NCBI GenBank assembly: GCA_026984835.1
Contig: JALSRI010000212.1
Span: 1 to 34,299, forward strand
Reading direction: 5' to 3'
Length of the DNA: 34,299 bases
Origin: Thiohalobacter sp.
Lineage (GTDB): Bacteria; Pseudomonadota; Gammaproteobacteria; DSM-19610
Under the pieces are notes generated by a model, which was not told the DNA's origin, searched no databases, and was given only the letters and a program-made list of their open reading frames with translations. The position numbers and the translations under genes are program-made. Below, one piece after another: positions 1-10,000 of this stretch; positions within the stretch are counted from its first letter, which is position 1; each line of letters opens with the position of its first letter.

Positions 1-206
1 TGGGTCCGGGAGACTGCTGCGGATTTCCGGCCGGGTCGGGCCTGGCTTCGCAGCTCGTCAATCGCTCAGCCGCAGCGACCCGCTTCCTGGAGATCGGCGA
101 CCGCACGCCGGGTGACGAGGTCGAGTACCCGGATGACGATCTCAAGGCCGTCCAGCGGCCGGACGGCAGTTGGGAGATGATGCACAAGGACGGCCGGCCC
201 TATTGA
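1..206 (+). CDS. Cupin domain protein, C-terminal part
   Basis: Only the last 67 codons lie in the window, read in the frame with codon starts at position 3 and ending at TGA 204-206. The translation contains GDCCGFPAG, then LVNRS, then LEIGDRTPGDEVEYPDDDL. This order is typical of the second half of small single-domain cupin (RmlC-fold) proteins: the barrel strand, the NRS turn and a conserved acidic tail. Those proteins are cytoplasmic metal-binding barrels of about 150-165 residues and most have no known substrate. The metal-binding histidines of the first cupin motif would lie upstream of the window. The family is fairly certain; the function is not assigned. Confidence 0.75.
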   Translation, partial: GPGDCCGFPAGSGLASQLVNRSAAATRFLEIGDRTPGDEVEYPDDDLKAVQRPDGSWEMMHKDGRPY

Positions 207-331
207 ACCGGCCGGCCGGCGCGCCAGGCAGCAGGATCGGCACCGTGGCCAGCACTTCCGGCGCCACCTGTAGAACCCGCGCCGACCGGTGACAAGCCTG
301 GCCGTGAATCACACGCCATAGATCCGCCCTG

Positions 332-685
332 CTAACCACCGCGTGGCATGCGTTCGTAGATCTCGCGAAGCAGGTAGCCGAAGTGATAGGTATAGCCCCA
401 CACCAGCAGCGCAGTCAGAATGACGCCGATCAGGCCCAGCACGATGGTGACGCCCTCGTTGCGCTGCCAGCCGCGGTAGATCCAGAAGGCCTCCAGGCCG
501 GCGAAACCGGCCGCCGCGCCGGTGAGCAGGACGACGTCTTTCCGTTCCATGTCCAGCGGCAGCATGAAAATGAAGAAGAAGGCGAAGGCGACGCCCAGCG
601 GCAGCAGCGAGAACAGCCAGCGCTGGATTTCCTTCAGGTCGCGTTCGGAATGGACGATATCATGGAGTTTATTGCGGATAGTCAT
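332..685 (-). CDS. Small membrane protein, three predicted helices
   Basis: The 117-residue product has a charged N-terminus (HSERDLKEIQRW) and three hydrophobic segments at roughly residues 23-42, 49-66 and 80-100, followed by a short basic tail. I do not recognise a family. The downstream boundary is the TAG at 332-334. ATG 685 is used as the start, but a GTG at 697 adds four residues and neither start has a clear ribosome binding site. The gene lies just downstream of the dodecin gene on the same strand, with a gap of about 40 bases, so the two may be co-transcribed. Hydrophobicity and reading-frame integrity support a real gene; its function is unknown. Confidence 0.6.
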   Translation of the reverse strand: MTIRNKLHDIVHSERDLKEIQRWLFSLLPLGVAFAFFFIFMLPLDMERKDVVLLTGAAAGFAGLEAFWIYRGWQRNEGVTIVLGLIGVILTALLVWGYTYHFGYLLREIYERMPRGG

Positions 686-723
686 GTCCCGTATCACTGC
701 CTGTCGTCGGCCGTCGGCCCGGA

Positions 724-930
724 TCAGTCGAGTCTGAAGCCGACTTTCAGCTTCACCTGGTAGTAGGCGATCCCGCCGTCTCGGATCTGGCCACGGCTCT
801 CGATCACCTCGAACCAGTCCAGGTTGTGCAGGGTCTCGGCGGCCTTGGCGATGGCATTCTCGATGGCCTGGTCGGTGCTGCTGCCGGACGAGCCGACGAC
901 TTCGATCATCTTGTACACATGCTCATTCAT
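724..930 (-). CDS. Dodecin family flavin-binding protein
   Basis: The 68-residue protein starts MNEHVYKMIEVVGSS and has the dodecin layout: a beta strand, then a helix (TDQAIENAIAKAAETL), then two strands. The conserved NLDWFEV segment carries the tryptophan that stacks on flavin, and GQIRDGGIAYYQVKLKVGFRL closes the fold. Dodecins form cytoplasmic dodecamers that store or buffer FMN, riboflavin or lumichrome. The length matches the family. The start is fixed by a strong GAGGGGAA ribosome binding site just upstream on the minus strand. The same frame stays open further upstream to 1434, but that part is low-complexity shadow translation over the neighbouring GGDEF-EAL gene. Confidence 0.93.
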   Translation of the reverse strand: MNEHVYKMIEVVGSSGSSTDQAIENAIAKAAETLHNLDWFEVIESRGQIRDGGIAYYQVKLKVGFRLD

Positions 931-1098
931 GGGCTTCCCCTCTTCGGTCTGGCGGATTCCGGCGGCAGGACGGCTGCCGTGCCTGCCGTCGCCGCCTCGC
1001 GCTTCCGATCCTCTCATATTTTCCGCCTGTGTGCGCGCTGCCGGTCGGCCTAAATGAAACGGGCGTGCGGCCGTCACAGTTTCCGGGGGACGTTGTTC

Positions 1099-3129
1099 AT
1101 GAGTTTCATTCTGGGTATATCCGTCGTCATCAGGCTGCTGGCCCTGGTCTGGGCGCTGCGCCTGTGGCACCGCATCCAGGACTGGCGCATCGGTTTTCTC
1201 GGCGCCATGGTGGCCCTGATGGCCCTGCGCCAGACGCTCACGCTGGCCAAGAAGGGCTTCGGATGGCCGCCGCAGCTGAGCGCCGGCATGGACGAGATCC
1301 CGGGGCTGCTGGTCAGTATCCTGGTACTGCTGGCGATCGTCTTCCTTGGCCGCATGATAGCCGACGAGCGCCGGCGTTCGGCCGAGTTGCTGGTCACCAA
1401 CCGTGAGCTGGAACGCCAGATCGCGCGTCGCCACCAGGCCGAGGATCGCCTGCTCACCCTGTCACAGGCCATCGAGCAGAGCCCCGAGAGTATCTTCGTC
1501 ACCAACGCCGATGGGCGGATCGAATACGTCAACGCGGCCTTCGTGCGCGATACCGGTTACCAGCCACAGGAGGTGACGGGCAGGAATCCACGCCTGCTCA
1601 AGTCCGGCCGTACCCCAAAGGCCACCTACCGGTCGCTGTGGAAGGCATTGCTGGCTGGCGATTCCTGGGAGGGGGAACTGTACAACCGTCGCAAGGATGG
1701 CAGCGAGTGTATCGTCCGTTCCATCATTTCCCCGGTGCGCGACGCTGCTGGAGAGATCAGCCACTACGTGGCCATCAATCAGGACGTCACCGAAAAGAAG
1801 CAGGCCGAGGAGCGGATCCGCTACCTGGCCTATTACGATCCGCTCACCGGCCTGCCCAACCGTACCCTGTTGATGGAACGGCTCAACCACGCCCTGGTGC
1901 AGCCCCGCGGGGCAGCGAACAAGGGGGCATTGCTGCTCGTCAACATCGACCGCTTCAAGACCGTCAACGAAGCCCGCGGCCACCTGCTGGGTGACGCGCT
2001 GTTGCGCGCCATCGGCGAGCGTCTCGGCCACTTGCTGCACGACGACGACACCGTGGCCCGCCTCGCCTCGGACGAGTTCGCCGTGCTGGTGAGGGAACTG
2101 GCCGGGAGCGACGACCGGGCGGCGGCTCGGGTGAAGCGCATCGCCGAGCGGATGCTGGAGGCGCTGCGCGAGCCGGTCGACATCGACCACGAGGACATCT
2201 ATGTCACCGCCAGCCTGGGGGTCACCCTGTTCCCGGAGAGCGCACAGGAGAATGCCGGCGCCATCCTGCGCCGCGCCGATACCGCCCTGCACCAGGCCAA
2301 GGCGGGTGGCGGGAACCGCAGCGCTTTCTTCGAGACCGGCATGAGTCACTGGGCCGAGCAACGTTTTCAGATCGAACGCGAGCTGCGGCAGGCGGTCACC
2401 AATGAAGAGCTGCGCCTGTTCATCCAGCCGCAGGTGGATGCGCGGGGGCGGCTGGCCGGCGCCGAAGCCCTGGTGCGCTGGCAGCACCCGCAGCGAGGCC
2501 TGGTCCCGCCCGGGGTGTTCATCCCGGTGGCGGAAGAGTCCGACCTCATCATCGATGTCGGCGGCTGGGTGCTGTCAGAGGCGCTGAAGCTGATGGCGCG
2601 GGGCGACATGGCCGGCCACCCCTTCCACCTGGCCGTCAACCTGAGCCCGCGCCAGTTCCGCGTATCGGGCTTCATCCCCTGGCTCCAGGATCTGCTGGAA
2701 TCGACCGGTGCGGACCCCAGCCACCTGACCCTGGAGGTCACCGAAGGGCTGGTTATCCAGAACATCAATGAAGTGATCGCCAGGATGAATGAGATCGCGG
2801 CGCTGGGTGTGCACTTCTCGATCGACGACTTCGGCACCGGCTACTCGTCGCTGTCCTATCTCAAGCGCCTGCCGGTACACGAGCTCAAGATCGATCGCAG
2901 CTTCATCCAGGACGCGCCCGTCGACGAAGGCGATGCGGCGCTGGTGGAGACGATCCTGGCGGTGGCCGAACACATGCACCTCCGGGTAGTGGCGGAAGGA
3001 GTGGAGACGGAGGCGCAGGCGGCGTTCCTGAACGCGCGGGCCGATGTCATCCACCAGGGTTACCTGTACGGCAAGCCGGAGCCGGCCGAGGCCTGGTTCG
3101 AGCGCTGGTTCGGGAAAGCCGCGGGCTGA
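1099..3129 (+). CDS. Membrane PAS-GGDEF-EAL c-di-GMP signalling protein
   Basis: This 676-residue inner-membrane protein has three hydrophobic segments (about 1-22, 32-48 and 66-86) and a short coiled region. A PAS domain follows (about 115-235), then GGDEF (about 240-410) and EAL (about 425-670). The GGDEF signature is ASDEF at 323-327, a degenerate form, so cyclase activity is doubtful and the domain may only bind GTP. The EAL domain looks complete: E456-A457-L458, the N of NLSPRQF, E in LEVTEG, DDFGTG from 576, K597 and EGVET near 633. A c-di-GMP phosphodiesterase is therefore the likely activity, tuned by the PAS domain. ATG 1099 is preferred because GGGGGAC lies 7 bases upstream and the first helix begins at once. 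An in-frame ATG at 1054 would add 15 basic residues. Confidence 0.92.
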   Translation: MSFILGISVVIRLLALVWALRLWHRIQDWRIGFLGAMVALMALRQTLTLAKKGFGWPPQLSAGMDEIPGLLVSILVLLAIVFLGRMIADERRRSAELLVTNRELERQIARRHQAEDRLLTLSQAIEQSPESIFVTNADGRIEYVNAAFVRDTGYQPQEVTGRNPRLLKSGRTPKATYRSLWKALLAGDSWEGELYNRRKDGSECIVRSIISPVRDAAGEISHYVAINQDVTEKKQAEERIRYLAYYDPLTGLPNRTLLMERLNHALVQPRGAANKGALLLVNIDRFKTVNEARGHLLGDALLRAIGERLGHLLHDDDTVARLASDEFAVLVRELAGSDDRAAARVKRIAERMLEALREPVDIDHEDIYVTASLGVTLFPESAQENAGAILRRADTALHQAKAGGGNRSAFFETGMSHWAEQRFQIERELRQAVTNEELRLFIQPQVDARGRLAGAEALVRWQHPQRGLVPPGVFIPVAEESDLIIDVGGWVLSEALKLMARGDMAGHPFHLAVNLSPRQFRVSGFIPWLQDLLESTGADPSHLTLEVTEGLVIQNINEVIARMNEIAALGVHFSIDDFGTGYSSLSYLKRLPVHELKIDRSFIQDAPVDEGDAALVETILAVAEHMHLRVVAEGVETEAQAAFLNARADVIHQGYLYGKPEPAEAWFERWFGKAAG

Positions 3130-3155
3130 GGCGGGCAGACCGGCTTCCTGCCTCA
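3127..3155. terminator. Inverted repeat between convergent genes
   Basis: TGAGGCGGGCAG at 3127-3138 faces CTGCCTCA at 3148-3155. The outer TGA and TCA are the stop codons of the GGDEF-EAL gene and of the convergent yihY-like gene. The two arms can fold into a short GC-rich hairpin with a bulge on either transcript. No T-tract follows, so calling it a terminator is an inference. Confidence 0.3.
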
Positions 3156-4040
3156 GTTCCACAGACCCGCTTCCCGCTCCCCGCTGCCGATGCGCTCGTA
3201 GTTGGCGATCACCTGCGCGCCCAGCAGCAGGATGAGGGCGGCGGCTTCCAGGCTCAGCAGAATCACCACGGCGGTCGCCAGGGTGCCGTAGATGACGTTG
3301 ACGAACGACAGGGTCGAGAAATACCAGACCAGGAAGTGGCGCGTCAGCTCCCACAGTACCGCCGCCGTGACGCCACCGACCAGGGCGTGGCGCCAGGCCA
3401 GCCGGCCGACCGGCATCACCAGGTACAGCGAGCTCAGCAGCAGCACCTCGCCCAGCACGCCAACGATGTACATGAAGGTGGCGCCGTGGCCGCTGAACAC
3501 CCAGTGGCCGCCGAGCAGCCGGCCGCCGTCGTCGGCGATGGCATCGATGCCGCCGCTGACCACGCTGACCACCAGCAGGCCGAAGCCCAGCAGCAGAATA
3601 TAGAAATAGGGCAGGATGGCGGACACCAGGAAGTGGCGCCGCTGGATCCTGACACGGTGGTGGAAGATCACCGACATGGCGTTCTCGAGCACCGTGAAGG
3701 CCAATGAACTGAAGAACAGCATGACCGCCAGGCCGACAATGCCCACCAGTTTCCAGTTGGCGAGAAACACCTCGATCTGTGCCATCAGGGCCTCGGCCTC
3801 GCCCGGCGCCACCAGCGCCAGGTAGCCGCGGGTGATCTCCAGCAGGCGCTGGGGTTCGATGACCTGCGACAGCACCACCAGGATGAGCGCGAACAGCGGC
3901 ACGATGGACAGCAGTGTGTAGTAGGCGACTGCCCCCGCCAGCAGCAGCCCCTGGTTGGCGCGGAAGGTGCGCACGACCCCAGCGACGAAACGCCAGGGCC
4001 TGCGGGTCACCAGGGCGAGGCGGGCAGCGGAAGAGGGCAT
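3153..4040 (-). CDS. YihY/BrkB family inner-membrane protein
   Basis: The 295-residue protein matches the YihY/virulence factor BrkB family in length and order. It has a basic cytoplasmic start and then LLLAGAVAYYTLLSIVPLF, the family's first-helix signature. Further helices lie near residues 97-117, 138-163, 185-209, 220-240 and 250-275, giving six in all, ending GAQVIANYE. Members are inner-membrane proteins of uncertain role. Early claims that the family is RNase BN were withdrawn, and some members are discussed as transporters. The gene converges with the GGDEF-EAL gene and lies 28 bases downstream of the giant beta-helix gene on the same strand, so it could be read through from it, but I see nothing linking the two functionally. 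Confidence 0.9.
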   Translation of the reverse strand: MPSSAARLALVTRRPWRFVAGVVRTFRANQGLLLAGAVAYYTLLSIVPLFALILVVLSQVIEPQRLLEITRGYLALVAPGEAEALMAQIEVFLANWKLVGIVGLAVMLFFSSLAFTVLENAMSVIFHHRVRIQRRHFLVSAILPYFYILLLGFGLLVVSVVSGGIDAIADDGGRLLGGHWVFSGHGATFMYIVGVLGEVLLLSSLYLVMPVGRLAWRHALVGGVTAAVLWELTRHFLVWYFSTLSFVNVIYGTLATAVVILLSLEAAALILLLGAQVIANYERIGSGEREAGLWN

Positions 4041-4068
4041 GCGGGCGATCCCTGTGGTGGCGGCGTGC

Positions 4069-7000
4069 TCAGTTCTCGCGCTGAGGAATCAGCGTCTGGA
4101 TCAGGCTGGCCAGCAGCAGCGGCCAGAGGATCCAGTGGATGACGTTGACTGCGCCGGCATACAGCCACATCTCGCCGCGCGGCGCCAGGTAGGGCCAGGG
4201 GTCCCAGCCGATGATGGGCAGGTGATAGCGCGTCGCCAGGGCAAAGCCGTGGCCGAGGCGCGCCAGCCAGCCCTTCGACGTGAGGGTGGCGGGAACACGA
4301 TGCGTTCCGTCAGGGTCCGGCGCCGGAACCGTCCAGCCGCACGACCCGCCACCGTTGCGGCACCCCGGATCGAGCGCCTCTGCCAGGACGCCGGCTGCCT
4401 CCGGATCCTGGGTGATCTCCAGCAGCGACATGCGCGTCTCCGGTGTCAGCGTGACGGCGTCGGCATGGTCGACCGCGAACCACAGGGCTGTGAATACATA
4501 CCACACCGCCATGAAGGCCAGAATGGGCGCCCGCTTGGTGCCATAGCCGACGATGGAGTGCAGCAGCATCAGGGCGGTGGCGAAGCGCCGCTGCTCGCGC
4601 CACTGTTCCTGGCGGCGCATGGCGCGGTGCACCTGGTCGGCCAGCTGGCGGTTGCCCTGGTTGCGCTGTGTGCGTTCCATGCTGCTGTAGGTGGAGCGCT
4701 TGAATTCCGAGGAATGTTCCAGAATGCGGAGGATGCGCTTTTCCCGGTCGCCGTCGCCGCTGCCCAGCGTCCAGCGGTCGACCGACACATTGCTGAGATC
4801 CACCTGGTCCGGGAAGGGTTCGCTCATCTGCCAGTGGCCGATGCGGGCGCGTTCCACGATCACCTTGGGCTCGGGCGGAGCGATGCGGGTGGCGATGGGC
4901 AGGCCCAGCACCTGCAGGACGTCGGCGAAGGCCAGCTGGCGGGCGCGCAAGCGCCCACGCAGTTGCTGGAAGCCGGTCTCGTCTTCGCCGCCGGGCGGGT
5001 CGCTCCGCCCCTGCCGGCCCAGGGCGCGGTGTGACAGCCAGTTGATCTGCCAGACGTCGAACAGCAGGTAGAACAGGTAGCCGAGCAAGAAGAACAGCCC
5101 CGTGGCCCAGAACGGGATGCCGATGGCCGGGCCGTCCGGCCAGTGCCACGCCGCCAGGGCGAGCACGCCGCCGGCGGCGAGCATGGACGCCAGGGCCGAA
5201 ATCGCATGGAAGGTCCGAAACGCTATCCGCCTTGCGTTCGCCGGGCTGCCCGCTTCCTTTTCGCCAGGCAGCGGCAGCACCGAGCGCGCCATGGGGAGGC
5301 CGCGGTCCCACTGGTCGTAGCCGCAATGTACGCGCGCGCCCATCTCGCCGGCGAGCAGCCAGAAACGGCGCGCGATAGAGAGGCTGGCGGCCAGCAGTAC
5401 CGCCCAGGTCAGCCGTTCGCCGACCCCGAGTCCGGTCGGCTCCAGCAGCCCGAAGGGGTTGACCAGGAACAGGACGACGATCACCGTCAGCAGGCCCAGC
5501 GCTGCCACGGCCCGGCCCGCGACATGGGCGAGCACCGCCAGCAACGTGCCGGCCAGCAAGGCGAGGGGCAGCGGCCAGGCGCCTGCCTGGGCGAGCCGGG
5601 GTGCGGTCGGTACCAGGCAAGCAGCGAGCAGGGCCAGCGGATACAGGGCAAACAGGGCGGCCATCGCACCGGCGGCGCCGGACCAGCTGGCGTGCCCGCG
5701 GGCCGGTGCAGCCTGGCGGTGCGGTCGCTCGCCGTCGATGCAGCTGCCCGACACCACGAGGTGATCGACGCGGGCGCTGGACAGGTCGATGCCCCGGCCG
5801 TTCAGCCTGGCGCAGGCGCCTGTGCCACTGTCCGCAGCCCCTTTCTCCGGGCACAGCCGGAGCTTGCCCTTGATCGCGGCACCGCGCGCCTGGATGGCGC
5901 GCCCGGGGTGGTCCGCGTCGTTGCCGGTCTTGTCGATGCAGAGACCTTCCAGCCTGGCATCACCCTCGATGGTCGCCATGTTGAGGGTGACCGAAGTGCA
6001 GTGAACCTGGCGCACGCCTTCGCCAGCCACGCCGAGGAACAGGTTGCCGGCTGTGACATCGTCCAGATCCAGTGCCGTCACGTGGCCGCCCAGGATGCCG
6101 ATGTCCCCCTTGACCCGGGTGCCTGCCAGCGTCAGCGTGCCCAACTGCTTTGTCCCGTCGATCTCCCCGTCGGCGATGTCGACGTCTTCGATCACCAGAT
6201 CGCCGCCGCCGGCGCAGTCGGTCAGCGAAACCGGCCCCCGGGAGACCAGCCTGCACAGGCTGATGTCGCCGATGACCGGGAAGGCGGCCCCGGTGATCCG
6301 GTCGATGCGGGTTTCGGCCACCGCTTCGTCTTTTTTCCTTTTTCGTCCGCCCAGCTCGAGGGCGCCGATCTCCCGCAGCCGGTTCAGGCGCAGCTCACCC
6401 CGGACGGTTACGCCATCGATTGCCAGCTTTCCGCCGATCCGGCTCTCGGTGAGGTCGACGTCGGACAGTTCGATCGGCGCATCGCCGCTGCTGTCCCCGG
6501 CCGCTTCCGGCCGGCCCTCCAGGCGTATACGGTAGGGGCTGATGCGCAGATCGCGTCCCACCTTCATACTGCGCATCCGGGCCTCGCCGCCAATCGAGGT
6601 GCCCGCCAGCTGCAGGGTGCCCTCGAGTTCCAGCCCGTCCAGGTGCAGCGGCCCTTCCAGCCGGGCCCGTTGCAGATACAGGTCCCCTGCCAGGTCCGAA
6701 TCCGAGAGGTCGGTCACCCTTGAAATGGTCATGGCATCGTAGCGCCATCCATACAGGCGCATTCGTCCGCCGACCCTGGCATGGCGCATCTGCAGCTGCT
6801 CGACGCAGCTGTTGTCGAGTTCGAAATCCGAGCCCACGTCGATGAAATCGGCCAGGATTCCGGTTCTCTGGTCTCGCCCGGCCAGATACGCACTGTGCCG
6901 TCCGCGTCCGCCCGCCTCGTCCGTGACGTCCAGGTGGCGGCGTGCCTCGGGCCGCAGACTGCCGTCCGCTTCCAGCAGCCCGGCGCGAACCTTTTTCAGG

Positions 7001-10000
7001 AGCAGCCGGTGCCGGCAGCGCAGTCCGTTCATGTGGATCACGCGACAGTCGAGCAGCCAGCCGTCCTCGCCCACCTCGGGCAGATCGGCCACCGGTTCGC
7101 AGACCACTTCCCCGGCCTGCAAGCCCTGCAGATCGAGCAGGCCGCCGGCATCCCAGCTGCGCTGGCAGTCGGTCAGCACCTCGAGCCCGGTCAGGTCCAG
7201 CCTCCCGCCGATGGTGCAGTTTTCGAGCTGGACCTTGCCGAGGCGGGCGCGGGGCATGGCGAAGCCTGGCGCGCCCGCGTACTCCTGGCGCAGCTGTTTG
7301 GCGAGCGCCGGGTTGAAGAACGACAGGTTGCCGGAAATCCGGCAATCCGCCAGGACCAGTGTGCCGTTCTGGTCGAATACCGCATGCCGCTCGCCCCTGG
7401 CGGTTTCCTGCGGCGCCAGCATCCGGAGGCCGGTCAGATCCAGCGTCTCGGTCACCAGCCCGCGGATATAGAGGCCATGGCCGATGCGGCAGGGCTGTGG
7501 CCGGTCCGAGGCCGGCACCCGGCCCGGCCGGAAATAGACCGCCATGGCCTTGCCGGGAGACACCATGTCGACGCTGCCGCGCACGGTCAGGGCCTCGAAC
7601 TCCATGTGCCCGTCCACCCGGGCGCCACCCAGTATCAGGTTGCCGTCGATCTCGACCGGGCCGCTGTCGGCGGTAGTGCGGGCGTAGACGGCGTCGCGCA
7701 CGCGGCAGTGCGAGAGCGTCATGTCGCCATCGACCAGGATGGCGTCGAGGAGCACGCTGCCCGCCGACAGCTGGTTCAGGCAGACGGCGATGCCATTGTG
7801 GTCCGCCTTGAAATGGCTGGCCTCCAGTTGCAGGTTGCCCGACAGGGTGGCGGCCTGGAAACTCGCGCCACCGCAGAACAGGCACTGGTCCCAGACGATC
7901 AGGTCACCGCCTACCTGTGCATGCGCGGCGCTGAACGCTCGCCGGACGGCGCAGCGCGACAGGTGGACGTGACCCCGGGGGGCATGCAGGTAGTCCGCCT
8001 CGATCCGGTGGGCCAGCAGTCGGTCGCCGCGCAGCCCGCTGCGCAGCGTGGCATCGCGCAGCGTCAGGGAAGGGAGGTAGTCGCCAGCCTCCCTGCCCAC
8101 GTCATGCAGGGTGGTGGAGCCCTTGACGGACAGGCCGCGCAGGTCCAGGTCGAAGCGGTTACGGCCCCGTTTGCCGAACGATTTCCTGAAATCGATATCC
8201 GCGAGCGCGAGATCCTCCTCGATGCGGCTGTTGCGCAGTCGCAGTACGCCGTCGATACGGAAGCGGTCCAGTGTCAGGGCGGCAGGAAGGGTCATGTTGC
8301 CCAGGTCCAGGTCACCGGTGATCCAGACCCGGGTGTCCACTGCGGCCTGCCGGTACCGCTCGATGAAGCGGACCAACAGGGTCAGCGTCCGGCCGGAATC
8401 CGGCCGGACGGTCCCGCCGCCGGCCTGCAGGCACAGCCAGCGGCGGGTGCCGGGCGCCTCCATCAGGACCTGTTGCCAGGCTTTGCCGTCGCCGCCGAGG
8501 ACGTCCTCGAGGGCAAAGTCGCCAGCCGGGTCGCCGCGCCCGGCGGCCTGTTCCAGGCCCGACAGCAGCCGCTCCGTGGTGAGGATGTCGACCACGGCTT
8601 CCTCGAGCACGAACAGGCCGATGCGCTGCAACTGCTGGATCTCCTCGCCGGGGGGCGTCTCGCAGGCCTCGTCTTCCAGCATTTCGACCCGGCCGTCCGG
8701 CTGCACCCGGAACCGCGCCAGGCGTTGTCGTGAGCCGTGGGCGACCAGAACCCTCGAGACCACGAAGGAGCCGTCTTCGGCCCTTTCGATGCAGTCGCGG
8801 CCGACCGGTGCACCCAGCGCAAACGTGGCGATGCCCGCGTCGGCTGATTCCGGCGCCAGGGAACTGCAGAAGAACTCCAGGTAGTCGCCGACCCGTTCCT
8901 CGTCGCCGGCCGCGAACTGCAGGCCCAGTTCCCGGTTCAGCGCATGGATGACGTTGGAGCGCCAGTCGAGGCACACCAGCCGGGTGCGTTGTTCGTCCCG
9001 GTCGGCGATGGCGATGAACCGGGCGCGTTCCACTCTGCCGCCGTCTCCCGGCCGGAACACCTCGAACAACACACTGGTGGCATGCCCGCCGTCGTAGCAG
9101 GACAGCGGCCGGGCGCGGATGAGGGCGTCGTCGGCCTGGAACAGGCGGTCGAGTTCATCGGTCCAGAGGATGCGGTGGGCGAAGCGGAAGTCATCGGTGG
9201 TGTCTGCCGGCGCCAGGATGTCGCGCAGGGTGCCGGGGAACCGGCTGCCGACGTGGAAAGCGGACCAGGGGATGCGCTGGCCGGCCGGCCCGGCCTGCGG
9301 CTCGGTCAGCGCAGCATCCACCAGGCCCAGCTTGTCCAGGCTGCCCACCCAGGGCGGCGCCTCTCCCTCGATCGGCTCGTCGTCGAGCATCTCGACCCCG
9401 CCGTCCGCCTCCAGCAGCAGGCGGATCCGGAACAGCGCGCCGTCATAGGCCATGCGGGCCGCTTCCACCTCGGCGCGGCCTGCATCGCTGTTCCAGCGAA
9501 AGCCGTCGGGTGGATCCTTGCCCAGCAGGACGAAGGCCGTCTGCTGGCCCGACAGCGAGCCGCAGAAGTAGTCCAGGTAGTCCCAGGCGCGCTGCGGGTC
9601 GTCGAAGGACTTCAGGCCGAGGAGGGTGTTCAGCCGGTGGATGGGGGCCGAACTCCAGTCGAGCTGGTAGGGTCCGCCGCTGATGCGGTCTCCCTCCAGG
9701 GTGACCAGGAAACGCCAGCGGGCCAATGCGCTGCCTTCCAGCACTTCGAACAGCCAGGTCTCCTGCGGCGCCGGCGTGTCGAAGAACGACAGCCGCCGCG
9801 CGCACACTGCGCTGCCGTCGTCGTCGGCGACCCGCCCCAAGCGCTCACGGACGGCCCGGAGCAGGCGCGCCTCGATGCTGTCGGCCGTCGCCGATGACGC
9901 AGGTCCTGCCCGTGCTTCCGCCCCGGGGGCTGCCCAGCCGCGCTGCTCGAGCACGGCCCGGCAGACGGCGTTGATGCCCGGCCCGGCCCGCACGACCCGC

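Noticed and set aside
142-339. Minus-strand frame of 65 codons after the cupin gene
   Set aside because: It overlaps the cupin C-terminus, is rich in A, P and R, and lacks a ribosome binding site or recognisable motif.
5143-9897. Plus-strand open frames over the beta-helix gene (for example 5143-6723 and 6781-8733)
   Set aside because: Antisense shadows of a single long coding frame; no recognisable domain and no ribosome binding sites at their starts.
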